The notes: generated from the letters alone by a model not told the origin. 62,324 nucleotides of DNA from Phormidium ambiguum IAM M-71 (GCF_001904725.1 NZ_MRCE01000030.1:1-62324); one strand, 5' to 3'. Positions 44,864 to 55,068 are shown, numbered from the stretch's first letter. Numbers and translations are program-made.

Positions 44864-45161
44864 GGTCATAAGTTCAATTAAGATTGGGTATACTTTCTCC
44901 AGAATAGATTTTGCGCGATCTCTTGGCGAATTTGTTTCGGGATTTGCCCCCAAAAGGAATTCGGATTTCCCTACTGGTGAATGCGATCGTAATTGTTTTA
45001 GTAAAGCAATGTATTAATTTTAACTTATTTCTGTTTGAATTACAGTGTAAATACATATTTCAATTCACAGGATAAGGAGATACAAAAATAGATAATTAAA
45101 AGAGCAATGATTAAGCACAATTTTACAGAGAATTGCTATAGAAAGGAGGTAATTAGTAAAT

Positions 45162-46148
45162 ATGCGACTTATTTCTGTAATTATTCCCGCCTATAACAGC
45201 GAAAAAACAATTAAGGAAACCATTGAATCTGTTTTAAACCAAACTTTTTCAGATTTTGAGCTAATCGTAGTTAATGATGGTTCTACAGATTCAACCTTGG
45301 AAATAGTTAATAATATAAAAGATTCCCGTATGATGGTTTTTACTTACCCCAATGCTGGTGTAGCTGTAAGTCGGAATCGGGGAGTTTCTCATTCGTCTGG
45401 AGAATTCGTTAGTTTTTTAGATGCTGATGATTTATGGACAGCAGATAAATTAGAGGCACAATTAAAAGCATTACAAGAAAATCCCGAAGCAGCAGTAGCT
45501 TATAGTTGGTTAGATTCTATTGATGAATCAGGTAATTTTCTGCGTCAAGGTGAGCGGATAAAGGAAAATGGAGATATTTATACCAAACTTTTATTAATTC
45601 CGTTTGTATCTAGTGGTTCTAATGGGTTAATCCGTCGGCAAGCTTTTATCGAAATTGGTGGTTTTGATGAATCTCTAGCTGCTAGCCAAGATTATGATTT
45701 CTATTTACGATTGGCAGCGCGTTATCATTTTGTTTGTGTACCAGAGGTACAAATTTTATACCGGATTTTATCTGGTTCTATGTCTACTAATATTCATAGA
45801 CTAGAAGCAACAAGTATATTGGTAAGAGAACGCGCTTTTCAGGAATCTCCCCAACCTTTACTCTCTAAGTTCAAGCAGTATAGTTTGGGAAATTTTTATA
45901 AAGATTTTACTTTTAAGTTGTTGAATATGCCGCCAGAGAGAGAGAGAGGCTGGCAAGCAACTAAATTGTTTTGGAAAGCAGTAGAATACGATCCAGCACT
46001 ATTACGAAGGCGGATTTTTTGGAAAGTTATATTAAGAATAATCATTATCATTATTATGCCATCTCAACAAGCTGAAATGTTACTCGGTAAAATGAATAAG
46101 GTGGTAGATATTAGGACTTTATATGTTTTAATGCGTCGGGAACCATAA
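45162..46148 (+). CDS. Glycosyltransferase family 2, tandem copy 1
   Basis: A 328-residue GT-A enzyme: LISVIIPAYNSEKTIKETIESVLNQTF, VVNDGSTDSTL (about 37-46), NAGVAVSRNRGV, FLDADDLWTADKLEAQLKAL with the DxD metal site (DAD at 87-89) and later FDESLAASQDYDFYLRLAARYHF. The last 90 residues are basic and hydrophobic and diverge between copies. It has the best ribosome binding site of the array, AAAGGAGGT, and a 298-base upstream gap shared with htpG, so it is likely the first gene of a four-gene operon. The linked sugar is unknown; cluster context suggests exopolysaccharide. Confidence 0.93.
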   Translation: MRLISVIIPAYNSEKTIKETIESVLNQTFSDFELIVVNDGSTDSTLEIVNNIKDSRMMVFTYPNAGVAVSRNRGVSHSSGEFVSFLDADDLWTADKLEAQLKALQENPEAAVAYSWLDSIDESGNFLRQGERIKENGDIYTKLLLIPFVSSGSNGLIRRQAFIEIGGFDESLAASQDYDFYLRLAARYHFVCVPEVQILYRILSGSMSTNIHRLEATSILVRERAFQESPQPLLSKFKQYSLGNFYKDFTFKLLNMPPERERGWQATKLFWKAVEYDPALLRRRIFWKVILRIIIIIIMPSQQAEMLLGKMNKVVDIRTLYVLMRREP

Positions 46149-46151
46149 TAT

Positions 46152-47150
46152 ATGCCAGTAATTTCTGTAATTATTCCAGTTTGTAATGGTGAAAAAACAA
46201 TTAAAGAAACTGTTGATTCAGTTATAAACCAAACTTTTAGTGATTTTGAATTAATTATAATTAATGACGGTTCAACAGATAAAACTTTAGAAATTATTTC
46301 TCAGATTAAAGATGATAGATTAACAGTGTCTTCCTATCCGAATGCAGGTTTATCAGCTAGCCGTAATCGGGGAATTTATTTGGCAAAAGGAGAGTATATT
46401 TCTTTTATAGATGCGGATGATTTGTGGACTCCTGATAAATTAGAATCGCAATTGAAAGCACTGCAAGAAAATCCAGAAGCGGCAGTAGCTTACAGTTGGA
46501 CTGATTGTATAGATGAATCAGGTAAATTTTTGGGTAAAGGTAGTTATTTAAGTTTTAGCGGGGATATTAGAGCGAATCTTTTATTACATAATTTTATAGA
46601 TAGTGGATCAAATGTTTTAATCCGCACTGAGGCTTTAAAAAAAGTTGGTAATTTTGATGAATCGCGGAAATCTTGTGAAGATTGGGATATGTGGCTACGG
46701 TTAGCTTCTGAGTATAGCTTTGTTGTGGTATCGAAGCCACAAATTTTGTATCGAATGTCTGCTACTTCAATGTCTGTCAATTTTTTGCGAATGGAGGCAG
46801 AGAGTATGGAAGTAATTGATAGAACTTGCGATCGCAATCCTACATATTTTTCACCCCTGAAGCGTTTAAGTAAAGGAAATATTTATAAGTATTTGCTGTT
46901 TCGATCGCTTAAGTCATCTCCTAATCAACAAAACAGCCTAATTAGTGGAAAGTTTTTATGGCAATCTTTAAGATATGATGCCGATTTGCTAAGAACCAAA
47001 GTTATTGGGAAAATTTTGCTGAGAATAATCACTCAATTTTTCTTGCCAAGCAAAATAGCTGAAGGATACATAACTCAATTTAAAAGATTATATAATGTTG
47101 ATGCTTTACTAATATATATGAAAAAGGGAGTACCTTGGAAAAATAAATAA
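46152..47150 (+). CDS. Glycosyltransferase family 2, tandem copy 2
   Basis: A 332-residue paralogue starting only three bases after copy 1. It keeps SVIIPVCNGEKTIKETVDSVINQTF, NDGSTDKTLEI, FIDADDLWTPDKLESQLKALQENPEAAVAYSW and the ED site ESRKSCEDWDMWLRLASEY. The YN of the usual PxYN motif is CN here. The C-terminal 100 residues differ most from the other copies, which may alter acceptor choice. It is co-transcribed with copies 1, 3 and 4. No signal peptide; probably peripheral at the cytoplasmic membrane. Confidence 0.92.
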   Translation: MPVISVIIPVCNGEKTIKETVDSVINQTFSDFELIIINDGSTDKTLEIISQIKDDRLTVSSYPNAGLSASRNRGIYLAKGEYISFIDADDLWTPDKLESQLKALQENPEAAVAYSWTDCIDESGKFLGKGSYLSFSGDIRANLLLHNFIDSGSNVLIRTEALKKVGNFDESRKSCEDWDMWLRLASEYSFVVVSKPQILYRMSATSMSVNFLRMEAESMEVIDRTCDRNPTYFSPLKRLSKGNIYKYLLFRSLKSSPNQQNSLISGKFLWQSLRYDADLLRTKVIGKILLRIITQFFLPSKIAEGYITQFKRLYNVDALLIYMKKGVPWKNK

Positions 47151-47173
47151 TTATTTAATTGAGGTAGATATAT

Positions 47174-48160
47174 ATGCCGCTGATTTCTGTAATAATTCCA
47201 GTATATAACGGTGAAAAGACAATTCAAGAAACAATAGAATCTGTCTTAAATCAAACTTTTTCAGATTTAGAGCTAATTATAATTAATGATGGTTCACAAG
47301 ATGCAACTTTGGATGTTGTTTCCCATATTCGAGATGAACGGCTGAAAGTGTTTTCTTATCCTAATGCTGGAGTCGCGGAAAGTCGTAATCGGGGAATTTC
47401 TTTGGCAAAAGGAGATTATATTTCTTTTATTGATGCTGACGACCTGTGGACAAAAGATAAGCTAGAATCTCAGTTAAAAGCACTGCAAGAAAATCCACAA
47501 TCTGCTGTAGCTTATAGTTGGACAAAATGTATTGATGAATCAGGAGAAATGTCTCGCAGAGGTAGTCATATTAGTGTCACTGGAAATGTTTATGCAAAAC
47601 TTTTGTTGATTGATTTTATAGAAAATGGCTCCAATCCTTTAATTCGGAGACAGGCTTTAACGGAAATTGGTAATTTTGATCGGTCAGTTGTCCCTTCTGA
47701 AGATAGAGATATGTGGTTGAGATTAGCAGCAAGTTATGATTTTGTGTGTGTACCAACTGCACAAATTTTATACCGACAATTGAGCAATTCCGCCTCTGCT
47801 AATGTTGTTAAACAGGAAGTGGCTAGCCTAAAAGCTATTGAAAAAGCTTTTACTCAAGCTCCTGCTTCTCTCCAACATTTAAAAAAGCATTCTATTGCTA
47901 ATATTTATAAAGGTCTGGCCTTCAAAGCTCTGGAGGCAAAACCACAGCCGAAACAGGGTTTAATAGCAGCTAGATTACTTTGGCATTCTGTTAAAAATGA
48001 TCTAACTTTCTTGAAAACGCGAGTTATGTGGAAAGCCTTGTTAAAAATATTGGTAATGGTTATTATTCCACCAAACATTTCTCAGTATTTAATTAGAAAA
48101 TTTAAGAGTATATTTAATACTACTACTATTCTTGGTTACTTGCAATTAGAGCTATTTTAA
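47174..48160 (+). CDS. Glycosyltransferase family 2, tandem copy 3
   Basis: A 328-residue paralogue with SVIIPVYNGEKTIQETIESVLNQTF, NDGSQDATLDVV, FIDADDLWTKDKLESQLKALQENPQSAVAYSW and FDRSVVPSEDRDMWLRLAASYDF. The DxD metal site is present. Near the end IEKAFTQAPASLQHLKKHSIANIYKGLAFKAL is close to the same segment of copy 4, so these two are probably the latest duplicates. A weak GAGGTAG precedes ATG. The intergenic gap to copy 2 is 23 bases. Confidence 0.92.
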   Translation: MPLISVIIPVYNGEKTIQETIESVLNQTFSDLELIIINDGSQDATLDVVSHIRDERLKVFSYPNAGVAESRNRGISLAKGDYISFIDADDLWTKDKLESQLKALQENPQSAVAYSWTKCIDESGEMSRRGSHISVTGNVYAKLLLIDFIENGSNPLIRRQALTEIGNFDRSVVPSEDRDMWLRLAASYDFVCVPTAQILYRQLSNSASANVVKQEVASLKAIEKAFTQAPASLQHLKKHSIANIYKGLAFKALEAKPQPKQGLIAARLLWHSVKNDLTFLKTRVMWKALLKILVMVIIPPNISQYLIRKFKSIFNTTTILGYLQLELF

Positions 48161-48180
48161 ATACTAATTTAGGATTTATT

Positions 48181-49134
48181 ATGCCCTTAATTTCTGTAAT
48201 TATTCCAGTTTTTAATAGTGAAAAAACGATTCGAGGCACACTTGAATCTGTTTTAAAGCAAAGTTTCACTGATTTGGAATTAATCGTAATTAACGATGGC
48301 TCCCAAGACACAACTTTAGAGATTATTAATCAAATTAAAGATTCTCGATTAAAGGTTTTTTCTTATCCCAATGCAGGAGTGTCTGCTAGTCGAAATCGAG
48401 GAATCTTTCAAGCCATAGGCGAATACATTTCCTTTTTAGATTCCGATGATCTCTGGACTTCAGATAAGTTAGAAAGTCAATTAAAAGCTTTGCAAACTAA
48501 TCCCCAAGCAGGTGTTGCTTATAGTTGGACTAATTATATTGATGAATCTGGCAAATTTTTATATTCCGGCAACAAAGTAGCTTTAAATGGTAATGTTTAT
48601 GAACAGCTTTTACTGCAAAATTTTATCGAAAGTGGTTCTAATGTTTTAATTCGTAAAGAAGCTTTAAATCAAGTCGGTGGTTTTGATGAATCATTATTTG
48701 GCCCGGAAGATTGGGATTTATTAATCAGGTTGGCAGCAAAATATGATTTTGTTGTTGTACCCATTCCTCAAATTTTATATAGAATGTCAGCTAATTCTAT
48801 TTCTTCAAGTATTTACAGGCAGGAAAAAGCGTCTTTAAAAGTTATTGAAAAAGCTTTTGCTCAAGCTCCAGAAGCATTACAGCATTTAAAAAAATATAGT
48901 ATTTCTAATGTTTATAAATACTTAATGTTTAGAGTTCTTGTTGGTTCTTTAGAAAGACAGAAAGCATTAACAGCTGCACGCTGCTTTTGGTATGCGGTGC
49001 AAAATAATCCCGGTCTACTTTCTCAGCATTCCAAGTTAATGTTTATAGTCACGCTCAAAATAATGGCGGGAATTTTATTGCCAAGTAAGCAATTACAAAT
49101 TTTTTTCATTAAGTTTAAAAAACTGGTTAACTGA
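48181..49134 (+). CDS. Glycosyltransferase family 2, tandem copy 4
   Basis: A 317-residue paralogue: SVIIPVFNSEKTIRGTLESVLKQSF, NDGSQDTTLEII, FLDSDDLWTSDKLESQLKALQTNPQAGVAYSW and FDESLFGPEDWDLLIRLAAKYDF. The metal site is DSD rather than DAD. It is the shortest copy and last of the array; its end is 14 bases from the end of the convergent HpsE-type gene. It lacks an obvious terminator. Confidence 0.92.
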   Translation: MPLISVIIPVFNSEKTIRGTLESVLKQSFTDLELIVINDGSQDTTLEIINQIKDSRLKVFSYPNAGVSASRNRGIFQAIGEYISFLDSDDLWTSDKLESQLKALQTNPQAGVAYSWTNYIDESGKFLYSGNKVALNGNVYEQLLLQNFIESGSNVLIRKEALNQVGGFDESLFGPEDWDLLIRLAAKYDFVVVPIPQILYRMSANSISSSIYRQEKASLKVIEKAFAQAPEALQHLKKYSISNVYKYLMFRVLVGSLERQKALTAARCFWYAVQNNPGLLSQHSKLMFIVTLKIMAGILLPSKQLQIFFIKFKKLVN

Positions 49135-49148
49135 TAAATATGTTTAGT

Positions 49149-50099
49149 CTAGATTGATGATTTCTTCAGGTTAAAAATATAAAATGGACTCATTAAGCTG
49201 CCTAAGTAAAATTCCATTTCACAAGCAGCGATTAGATCAGTTTTAAGTTGTTTTCGATACTTAATGTAATGTAGTGTAACTCGCCGCAAATTACCAAGCA
49301 AAGTTCTACCAATTATAATCGGTTTTTGCCAATTTTTAGTATTAATTAATCTCAGTTGACAAGTTGCTAGACCACATCCACGACACAAAGGAAGTAAGTA
49401 ATTTCTCTCTAATCGCCAGTGGGGGATTTGGTGATAAATGTGCATATCGGGGTTATACCAAATTTCCCACCCTGCTTTATGAATATACAGCAATGCTTCA
49501 TAATCATCTCCTGCTATCATTGAGCCATTGATTCTTCCTTGGAGAATAGTGTGCAGGGGAACATTTTCAATCCATGCTTGTTTGCGAATAACTAACCCAG
49601 CGCCAGGAGGAAGTCTTAATAGTTCTGGTTTAAATAAATGAGGTTCAGAACCATGTTCTCGGATAGCTAAAAATGCTTGTATTCTTTGAAAATTTTCCGG
49701 TGGTTGTACTTCTAGTTCTGCGTGAATTTGACCACTGTAAGCACCTGCTTGAGGATGAGTTTTTCCAAACAAATAAGCTGCATTAACCCAGTTAGGAGTC
49801 GGTAGATTATCATCATCAAGAAAAGCAACAAACGTGCTATTGGATTCATTAATTGCTCGTTGTCTTGCTGTTGCTAAACCCTGTTTAGATTCAAAACAAT
49901 ATCTAAGTGGATAGGGAAATTTTGCTTCGTTTTGATAATTTTTAACAATTTGAACAGTATTGTCATTGCTGTTATTATCTACAATTAATATTTCCCAGTT
50001 AATTTGTTCGGTGTTAATTTGCGATCGCAATTTTTCTAGTACGTTAGGCAACCGCTTTTCCCCATTATACGTAGGTATAGCAACCGTGATATCAACCAT
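49149..50099 (-). CDS. hpsE: HpsE-type glycosyltransferase (second copy)
   Basis: A 316-residue GT2 enzyme of the hormogonium polysaccharide group: MVDITVAIPTYNGEKRLPNVLEKLRSQINTE, VDNNSNDNT, ARQRAINES, AFLDDDNLPTPNWV (DDD metal site), the LPPGAGLVIRKQAW segment, GDDYEALLYIHKAGWEIWYNPDMHIYHQIPHWRLE and the C-terminal KTDLIAACEMEFYLGSLMSPFY. The ATG at 50099 follows the stop of the upstream paralogue with a single base between (TAATATG), so translation is coupled. I chose it by alignment with that paralogue rather than the TTG five codons earlier. Confidence 0.88.
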   Translation of the reverse strand: MVDITVAIPTYNGEKRLPNVLEKLRSQINTEQINWEILIVDNNSNDNTVQIVKNYQNEAKFPYPLRYCFESKQGLATARQRAINESNSTFVAFLDDDNLPTPNWVNAAYLFGKTHPQAGAYSGQIHAELEVQPPENFQRIQAFLAIREHGSEPHLFKPELLRLPPGAGLVIRKQAWIENVPLHTILQGRINGSMIAGDDYEALLYIHKAGWEIWYNPDMHIYHQIPHWRLERNYLLPLCRGCGLATCQLRLINTKNWQKPIIIGRTLLGNLRRVTLHYIKYRKQLKTDLIAACEMEFYLGSLMSPFYIFNLKKSSI

Positions 50100-50100
50100 A

Positions 50101-51057
50101 TTACTTGCTACCAAAATATATTTTTTGATAAATAAAAAATGGGCTGATTAAGCTACTTAAATACAACTGTAATTCACAAGCAGCTATTAAATCTGTATTA
50201 ACTTTATTTTTATATTTCCAGAGATGAAAGATAATTTTTTTCAAGTCATTAACCATATAAGCCGGAATTAATAAGGGTTTTTGCCAAGCTTTAACACCTA
50301 CCATTCTGGTGACATGACGACTCAAACCGATGCCCCTAATTAAAGAAATTAAATAACTTTTTTCTAGTCGCCAATGGGGAATTTTATGGTAGATTTCCAT
50401 AGCTGGATTGTACCAAATTTCCCAATTTGATTGTTGAATATGAGATAAAACTTCTAAATCTTCACCTGTGAGCATTTTACCATTAGCTCTACCTGTGAGA
50501 ATTAATTTATTCGGGACGTTTTCTAACCAAGCTTGTTTGCGGACTACTAATCCTGCTGAAGGTGGCAATAACTTACTGGAAGGGTGATATAAAAGTGGCT
50601 TTTCCCCCCGTTCTGTAATTGCTAAAAATGGGGCAAGTTTCTGAAAGTTTTCGGGCGGTTCGACTTCGTAAAGTGGATGAATTTGACTGCCAAAAGCACC
50701 TACTTTCGGATGTTCTTGACTGAAAGCATAAGCAGCAGCTATCCAATTTTGAGCGGGTAAATTGTCATCATCAAGGAAACCAATTAACTCACTTTTGGCT
50801 TCTTTAATTGCTCTTTGACGGGCAAATCCTGCTCCTTGTTGTTTTTCTAGGCAATATCTTAATGGAGAATTTGGCAACCAGTTTTTTTGGTAACTTTCTA
50901 CTATTTTTGCTGTGTTATCTGTACTGTTGTTATCAACTACTAGGATTTCCCAAGAAAAGTTTTCTGTGTTGAGTTGCGATTCTCGCAATTTATCCAGTAC
51001 TTCTGGTAAACGATGTTGGCCATTATAAGTTGGGATAGCTACAGTGAAGTCTGGCAT
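50101..51057 (-). CDS. hpsE: HpsE-type glycosyltransferase (first copy)
   Basis: A 318-residue GT2 enzyme, clear paralogue of its downstream neighbour: MPDFTVAIPTYNGQHRLPEVLDKL, VVDNNSTDNTAKIVESYQ, GFLDDDNLPAQNWIAAAYAF, LLPPSAGLVVRKQAW, LTGEDLEVLSHIQQSNWEIWYNPAMEIYHKIPHWRLE and TDLIAACELQLYLSSLISPFF. The frame continues upstream to 51132, but those 25 codons are not conserved in the paralogue; ATG 51102 is a possible alternative. The two probably act on successive steps of one glycan. Divergent from the FkbM methyltransferase gene. Confidence 0.88.
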   Translation of the reverse strand: MPDFTVAIPTYNGQHRLPEVLDKLRESQLNTENFSWEILVVDNNSTDNTAKIVESYQKNWLPNSPLRYCLEKQQGAGFARQRAIKEAKSELIGFLDDDNLPAQNWIAAAYAFSQEHPKVGAFGSQIHPLYEVEPPENFQKLAPFLAITERGEKPLLYHPSSKLLPPSAGLVVRKQAWLENVPNKLILTGRANGKMLTGEDLEVLSHIQQSNWEIWYNPAMEIYHKIPHWRLEKSYLISLIRGIGLSRHVTRMVGVKAWQKPLLIPAYMVNDLKKIIFHLWKYKNKVNTDLIAACELQLYLSSLISPFFIYQKIYFGSK

Positions 51058-51218
51058 AACTTTTTTCTGGCTTGATTGTCGATCGCCTTTTTCCGAATCC
51101 ATAATACTATACGGTTTCTTTGCTGCAATCAAATATTCAGTATATCTTCATGAAGTGTTATAATTAAAATTAGTAAATACTTGGTTTTTGTATCAATTAT
51201 TACTGGGTTTTTAGGAAA

Positions 51219-51968
51219 ATGGCGAAATTTCACAGACTAAAATTGTTGTCAAAGCAGATTCAAAATAAACTAAAAGTTCAGTACCGATTATTGAGCAAAC
51301 CTACTTTGGTAGAAATGGAAGGGATAAAATTAAAAATCAATGATTATTTTTCCCAATCTATCAAAGATAATATTTATCGCGGTTATTACGAAATTTATGA
51401 GTTGAGTATTATTAAATCTCAACTTTCCCCCCAGGACATTGTATTAGAGATAGGCGCAGGAATAGGGTTTATCTCTACTTATTGCGCTAAACGAATAGGA
51501 TCAGAAAAAGTTTTTTCCTATGAAGCTAATCCCGAATTAGAAAAACATATTCGGAACACCTACCAACTCAATAATGTTTTTCCCACCTTAGAGCTTTGTT
51601 TAGTCGGAAATCAAACAGGAGAACAAACTTTTTATATAGAAAATAACTTTTGGTCTTCTTCTATCACTCCTTGGAACCAAAATGCTAAACCTGTAACGGT
51701 TTCAGCAAAATCTTTTAATGAAGAAGTGCGACGACACAACCCAACCTTTGTGATTATTGATATTGAAGGGGGAGAGTATGAATTATTCAAGAAAGCAGAT
51801 TTTTATAATGTGAAAAAAATCATGCTGGAATTGCATACTAAACTCATTGGTGTGGAAAAAGCACAATTTGTAAAATATCGATTGCAGGAAGCTGGATTTC
51901 AAATTAATCAAAAATATTCCCGTGAAAACAATGGTATGGAAGAATTATTTTTGGAACGCTCTAATTAG
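51219..51968 (+). CDS. FkbM family methyltransferase
   Basis: A 249-residue SAM-dependent O-methyltransferase. The SAM motif is VLEIGAGIGFIS (75-86); YEANPEL (101-107) is the ribose-binding acid, and IIDIEGGEYELF (179-190) the family post-II signature. In polysaccharide clusters FkbM proteins usually methylate a sugar hydroxyl. Its position beside six GT2 genes fits methylation of the same exported glycan (inference). A weak AGGA precedes the ATG. It is followed by a small hairpin at 51978-51996. Confidence 0.9.
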   Translation: MAKFHRLKLLSKQIQNKLKVQYRLLSKPTLVEMEGIKLKINDYFSQSIKDNIYRGYYEIYELSIIKSQLSPQDIVLEIGAGIGFISTYCAKRIGSEKVFSYEANPELEKHIRNTYQLNNVFPTLELCLVGNQTGEQTFYIENNFWSSSITPWNQNAKPVTVSAKSFNEEVRRHNPTFVIIDIEGGEYELFKKADFYNVKKIMLELHTKLIGVEKAQFVKYRLQEAGFQINQKYSRENNGMEELFLERSN

Positions 51969-51977
51969 GTTAAAAAA

Positions 51978-51996
51978 GGGTGCATTAATCGCACCC
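51978..51996. terminator. Small hairpin between convergent genes
   Basis: GGGTGC (51978-51983) pairs with GCACCC (51991-51996), loop ATTAATC, with AAAAAA on the left serving the leftward clpB transcript. Moderately convincing. Confidence 0.5.
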
Positions 51997-52005
51997 CATT
52001 ACTTA

Positions 52006-54639
52006 TCAATTTGTCATTGTTTGAGGTTGTAGAATCAGAGTTTCTTTCTTACTAAAAGTTAGGTCATTATCCTGACAATCAACTACAATTGTGTCTCCTG
52101 CGGCAAACTTACTTTCTAACAACAAAGTTGCTAAAGGATTTTCTAATTGTCGCTGAATTGCCCGTTTTAAAGGACGTGCACCATAAACAGGATCGAAACC
52201 TGCCTCTGCTAAATGATCTTGAGCTTTTGCTGTTAGTTCAATGCTAATTTTTTGGTCAGCAAGTAAATTGTGAATGCGTTTTAATTGAATACCAACAATT
52301 TGCCGTAATTCGTTGCGACTTAAGGTATGGAACAAGATAATATCATCGACGCGATTTAAGAATTCCGGGCGGAAATGTTTTCTTAAAGCGTCCATTACTT
52401 GTTTTCGCATTTCTTCGTAACGGGAATCATCGCCGCTGAAATCGAGAATGCGATCGCCTCCGATATTACTTGTCATTACAATTACAGTATTGCGAAAATC
52501 TACCGTTCTCCCCTGCGAATCAGTAATCCTCCCATCATCTAAAACTTGCAACAAAATATTGAAAACATCCGGGTGTGCTTTTTCCACTTCATCTAATAAC
52601 ACTACCGAATAAGGTCGCCTTCTAATTGCTTCTGAAAGTTGTCCGCCTTCTTCATATCCCACATACCCCGGAGGCGCACCAATTAACCGAGAAACGGCGT
52701 GTTTTTCCATATACTCGGACATATCAATTCTGACTAAAGCGTCTTCTGCATCAAATAGAAATTGCGCCAAAGCACGGGCTAATTCGGTTTTTCCCACACC
52801 CGTTGGACCCATGAATAAAAAAGAACCAATAGGTCTTCCAGGGTCTTTCATTCCCGCTCTGGCGCGACGAATTGCTGCTGCAACTGATGATACAGCTTCT
52901 TGTTGTCCGATGACTTTTTGGTGTAATTGTGCTTCTAATTGCAGTAATTTTTGTCGTTCTGATTCCAATAATCTACTAATAGGAATTCCCGTCCATTTTC
53001 CGACAATTTCGGCAATATCTGATTCTGTAACTTGTTCTCTTAATAAAGTAGAACCTTCTGCTTGTACTTTTAAAAGTTCGGTTTCTTTTGCTTCTCTTTC
53101 GCGTTGCAAACCTTCCAATTTCCCATATTTTAATTGTGCTGCTTTGTTTAAATCATAAGCCCTTTCTGCTTGTTCAATTTGCACCCGCAGTTGTTCTTCT
53201 TCTTCTTTCATGGCATTAATTGCTTCTAAAAGTTGCTTTTCTCCTTGCCATTGAGAAGAAAGGGTTTCTTGTTCGGTTTTTAATTCCAAAATTTCATTTT
53301 CAATTCGCTGCAATCTTTCTTGAGAAACTTGACTTTCTTCCCCTTCTATAGAAAGTTTTTCCATTTCCAATTGCATGACACGGCGATCGATCGCTTCCAA
53401 CTCTTCCGGTTTAGAAGTGATTTCCATTTTCAATTTCGCAGCTGCTTCGTCTACTAGATCGATCGCTTTATCCGGCAAAAATCGATCGGTAATATAACGT
53501 TGGGAAAGTGTCGCCGCCGCCACTAACGCCGAGTCAGTAATCTTAACTCCGTGATGAACTTCGTAACGTTCTTTCAACCCGCGCAAAATTGAAATCGTAT
53601 CTTCTACCGTTGGTTGATTAACATAAACTTGTTGAAATCTCCGTTCTAAAGCCGCATCTTTTTCAATATATTTGCGGTACTCATCCAAAGTTGTCGCGCC
53701 AATACAACGCAACTCTCCTCTGGCTAACATTGGTTTTAGCAAATTCCCCGCATCCATCGATCCTTGACTATTTGCACCCGCGCCAACAACAGTGTGTAAT
53801 TCATCAATAAATAGGACGATTTGCCCTTCGGAATTAGTAACTTCTTTGAGTACCGCCCGGAGTCTATCTTCAAATTCTCCGCGATATTTTGCCCCCGCCA
53901 CTAAACTCCCCATATCTAAAGAAATTAAGCGGCGATTTTTCAAAGATTCAGGAACATCACCATTCACAATTCTTTGGGCTAAACCTTCTGCAATTGCCGT
54001 TTTTCCAACTCCAGGTTCCCCAATCAAAACCGGGTTATTTTTTGACCTTCTCGATAATACTTGAACCACCCGACGAATTTCATCATCGCGCCCAATTACA
54101 GGGTCAAGTTTGCCTGATTTTGCTTGTTCGGTTAAATCCCGCCCATACTTTTCTAATGCTTCATAACGATTTTCGGGATTTTGATCGGTAACTTTTTGAT
54201 TTCCCCGAATTGTTTTAACTGTTGCTTCTAACTTTTTGCCATCTACATCATAAGCTTTCATTAATCTGCGACCTACTCTTTCGTCTTCGGTAAAAGCTAG
54301 GAGTAAATGTTCGACAGAAATATAAGTATCTTGCCAGTTTTCTCTTGCTGATTCTGCACGATCGAGCATCACATCTAAGCTTTTTCCTAGATATAATTGA
54401 TCGATTCTGGGAAGTTTTGGTTGAACTTTTGTATAAGATTCTAACTGTTGAAACAGGCGGGTAGGTTCCACACCTGCGCGGTTTAAAATGCGTTGAGTTA
54501 GTCCTTCTTGTTCCAAAAGCGCAAGTGCTAAATGTTCTACCTCTAGATATTGATTTTGAAAGCGCCGCGCTACTTCTTGAGATTTGACGATCGCTTCCCA
54601 AGCTTTATCGGTAAATTTAGTAGCATCAGTAGGTTGCAC
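52006..54639 (-). CDS. clpB: ATP-dependent disaggregase ClpB
   Basis: An 877-residue Hsp100 chaperone that, with DnaK, extracts proteins from aggregates. It has the N-terminal double Clp_N repeat (about 1-148), NBD1 with Walker A GEPGVGKT (207-214) and [13 protein letters not shown], a long middle coiled coil (about 405-530) that distinguishes ClpB from ClpA/C, and NBD2 with [11 protein letters not shown] and [16 protein letters not shown]. Length is normal. It is a single gene, its promoter in the 132-base gap before the YciI-like gene. Cyanobacteria often have two ClpB; which one this is cannot be told. Confidence 0.98.
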   Translation of the reverse strand: MQPTDATKFTDKAWEAIVKSQEVARRFQNQYLEVEHLALALLEQEGLTQRILNRAGVEPTRLFQQLESYTKVQPKLPRIDQLYLGKSLDVMLDRAESARENWQDTYISVEHLLLAFTEDERVGRRLMKAYDVDGKKLEATVKTIRGNQKVTDQNPENRYEALEKYGRDLTEQAKSGKLDPVIGRDDEIRRVVQVLSRRSKNNPVLIGEPGVGKTAIAEGLAQRIVNGDVPESLKNRRLISLDMGSLVAGAKYRGEFEDRLRAVLKEVTNSEGQIVLFIDELHTVVGAGANSQGSMDAGNLLKPMLARGELRCIGATTLDEYRKYIEKDAALERRFQQVYVNQPTVEDTISILRGLKERYEVHHGVKITDSALVAAATLSQRYITDRFLPDKAIDLVDEAAAKLKMEITSKPEELEAIDRRVMQLEMEKLSIEGEESQVSQERLQRIENEILELKTEQETLSSQWQGEKQLLEAINAMKEEEEQLRVQIEQAERAYDLNKAAQLKYGKLEGLQREREAKETELLKVQAEGSTLLREQVTESDIAEIVGKWTGIPISRLLESERQKLLQLEAQLHQKVIGQQEAVSSVAAAIRRARAGMKDPGRPIGSFLFMGPTGVGKTELARALAQFLFDAEDALVRIDMSEYMEKHAVSRLIGAPPGYVGYEEGGQLSEAIRRRPYSVVLLDEVEKAHPDVFNILLQVLDDGRITDSQGRTVDFRNTVIVMTSNIGGDRILDFSGDDSRYEEMRKQVMDALRKHFRPEFLNRVDDIILFHTLSRNELRQIVGIQLKRIHNLLADQKISIELTAKAQDHLAEAGFDPVYGARPLKRAIQRQLENPLATLLLESKFAAGDTIVVDCQDNDLTFSKKETLILQPQTMTN

Positions 54640-54771
54640 AGTATCTCCTTTTAATTAATAGAATTTTCAATTATGACCTGCAAATACATCTTAATGAAAA
54701 CTTGCGATATTGTACCTAAATTTTCTCTTATTTCTATCCCGTAGGAAAGGCATCTTGCCTGTCATCTCCCT

Positions 54772-55038
54772 TCACTCTACTACAACACACCATTGATGAA
54801 GTTTGTATTTAACACAACCATTTTTTACCAAAGGATCTTGGGCGACTATTGTTTTTGCCTCATCTATTGACGCTGCTTGAAAAAGTAACATTCCGCCGCC
54901 AAACTCTCCCCAGTAGCCACTTTTCGCTTGGTGTCCTTTGGCGATTAAATCGCGGACAAAAGCTTTATGTGCGGGTATATATTGGTCAAAAGTAACTTTA
55001 TCGACAATTCCTTCTTCTATTTTGACAAACCAAGGCAT
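54772..55038 (-). CDS. YciI-like protein
   Basis: An 88-residue protein with the YciI fold pattern: MPWFVKIEEGIVDKVTFDQYIPAHKAFVRDLIAKGHQAKSGYWG, GMLLFQAASIDEAKTIVAQDPLVKNG and YKLHQWCVV. The H of IPAHKAF and D of AQDPLV match the conserved His-Asp pair thought to be catalytic in the family. No substrate is known. The gene is divergent from a 2H phosphoesterase, with only 30 bases between the two start codons, which implies overlapping promoters. Confidence 0.92.
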   Translation of the reverse strand: MPWFVKIEEGIVDKVTFDQYIPAHKAFVRDLIAKGHQAKSGYWGEFGGGMLLFQAASIDEAKTIVAQDPLVKNGCVKYKLHQWCVVVE

Positions 55039-55068
55039 ATTTAGAGATGTAAGAATTGGTATTAACTA

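Noticed and set aside
44864-44953. Upstream extension of htpG
   Set aside because: Thirty non-conserved codons; the family start MLEQGTITIH gives the normal length.
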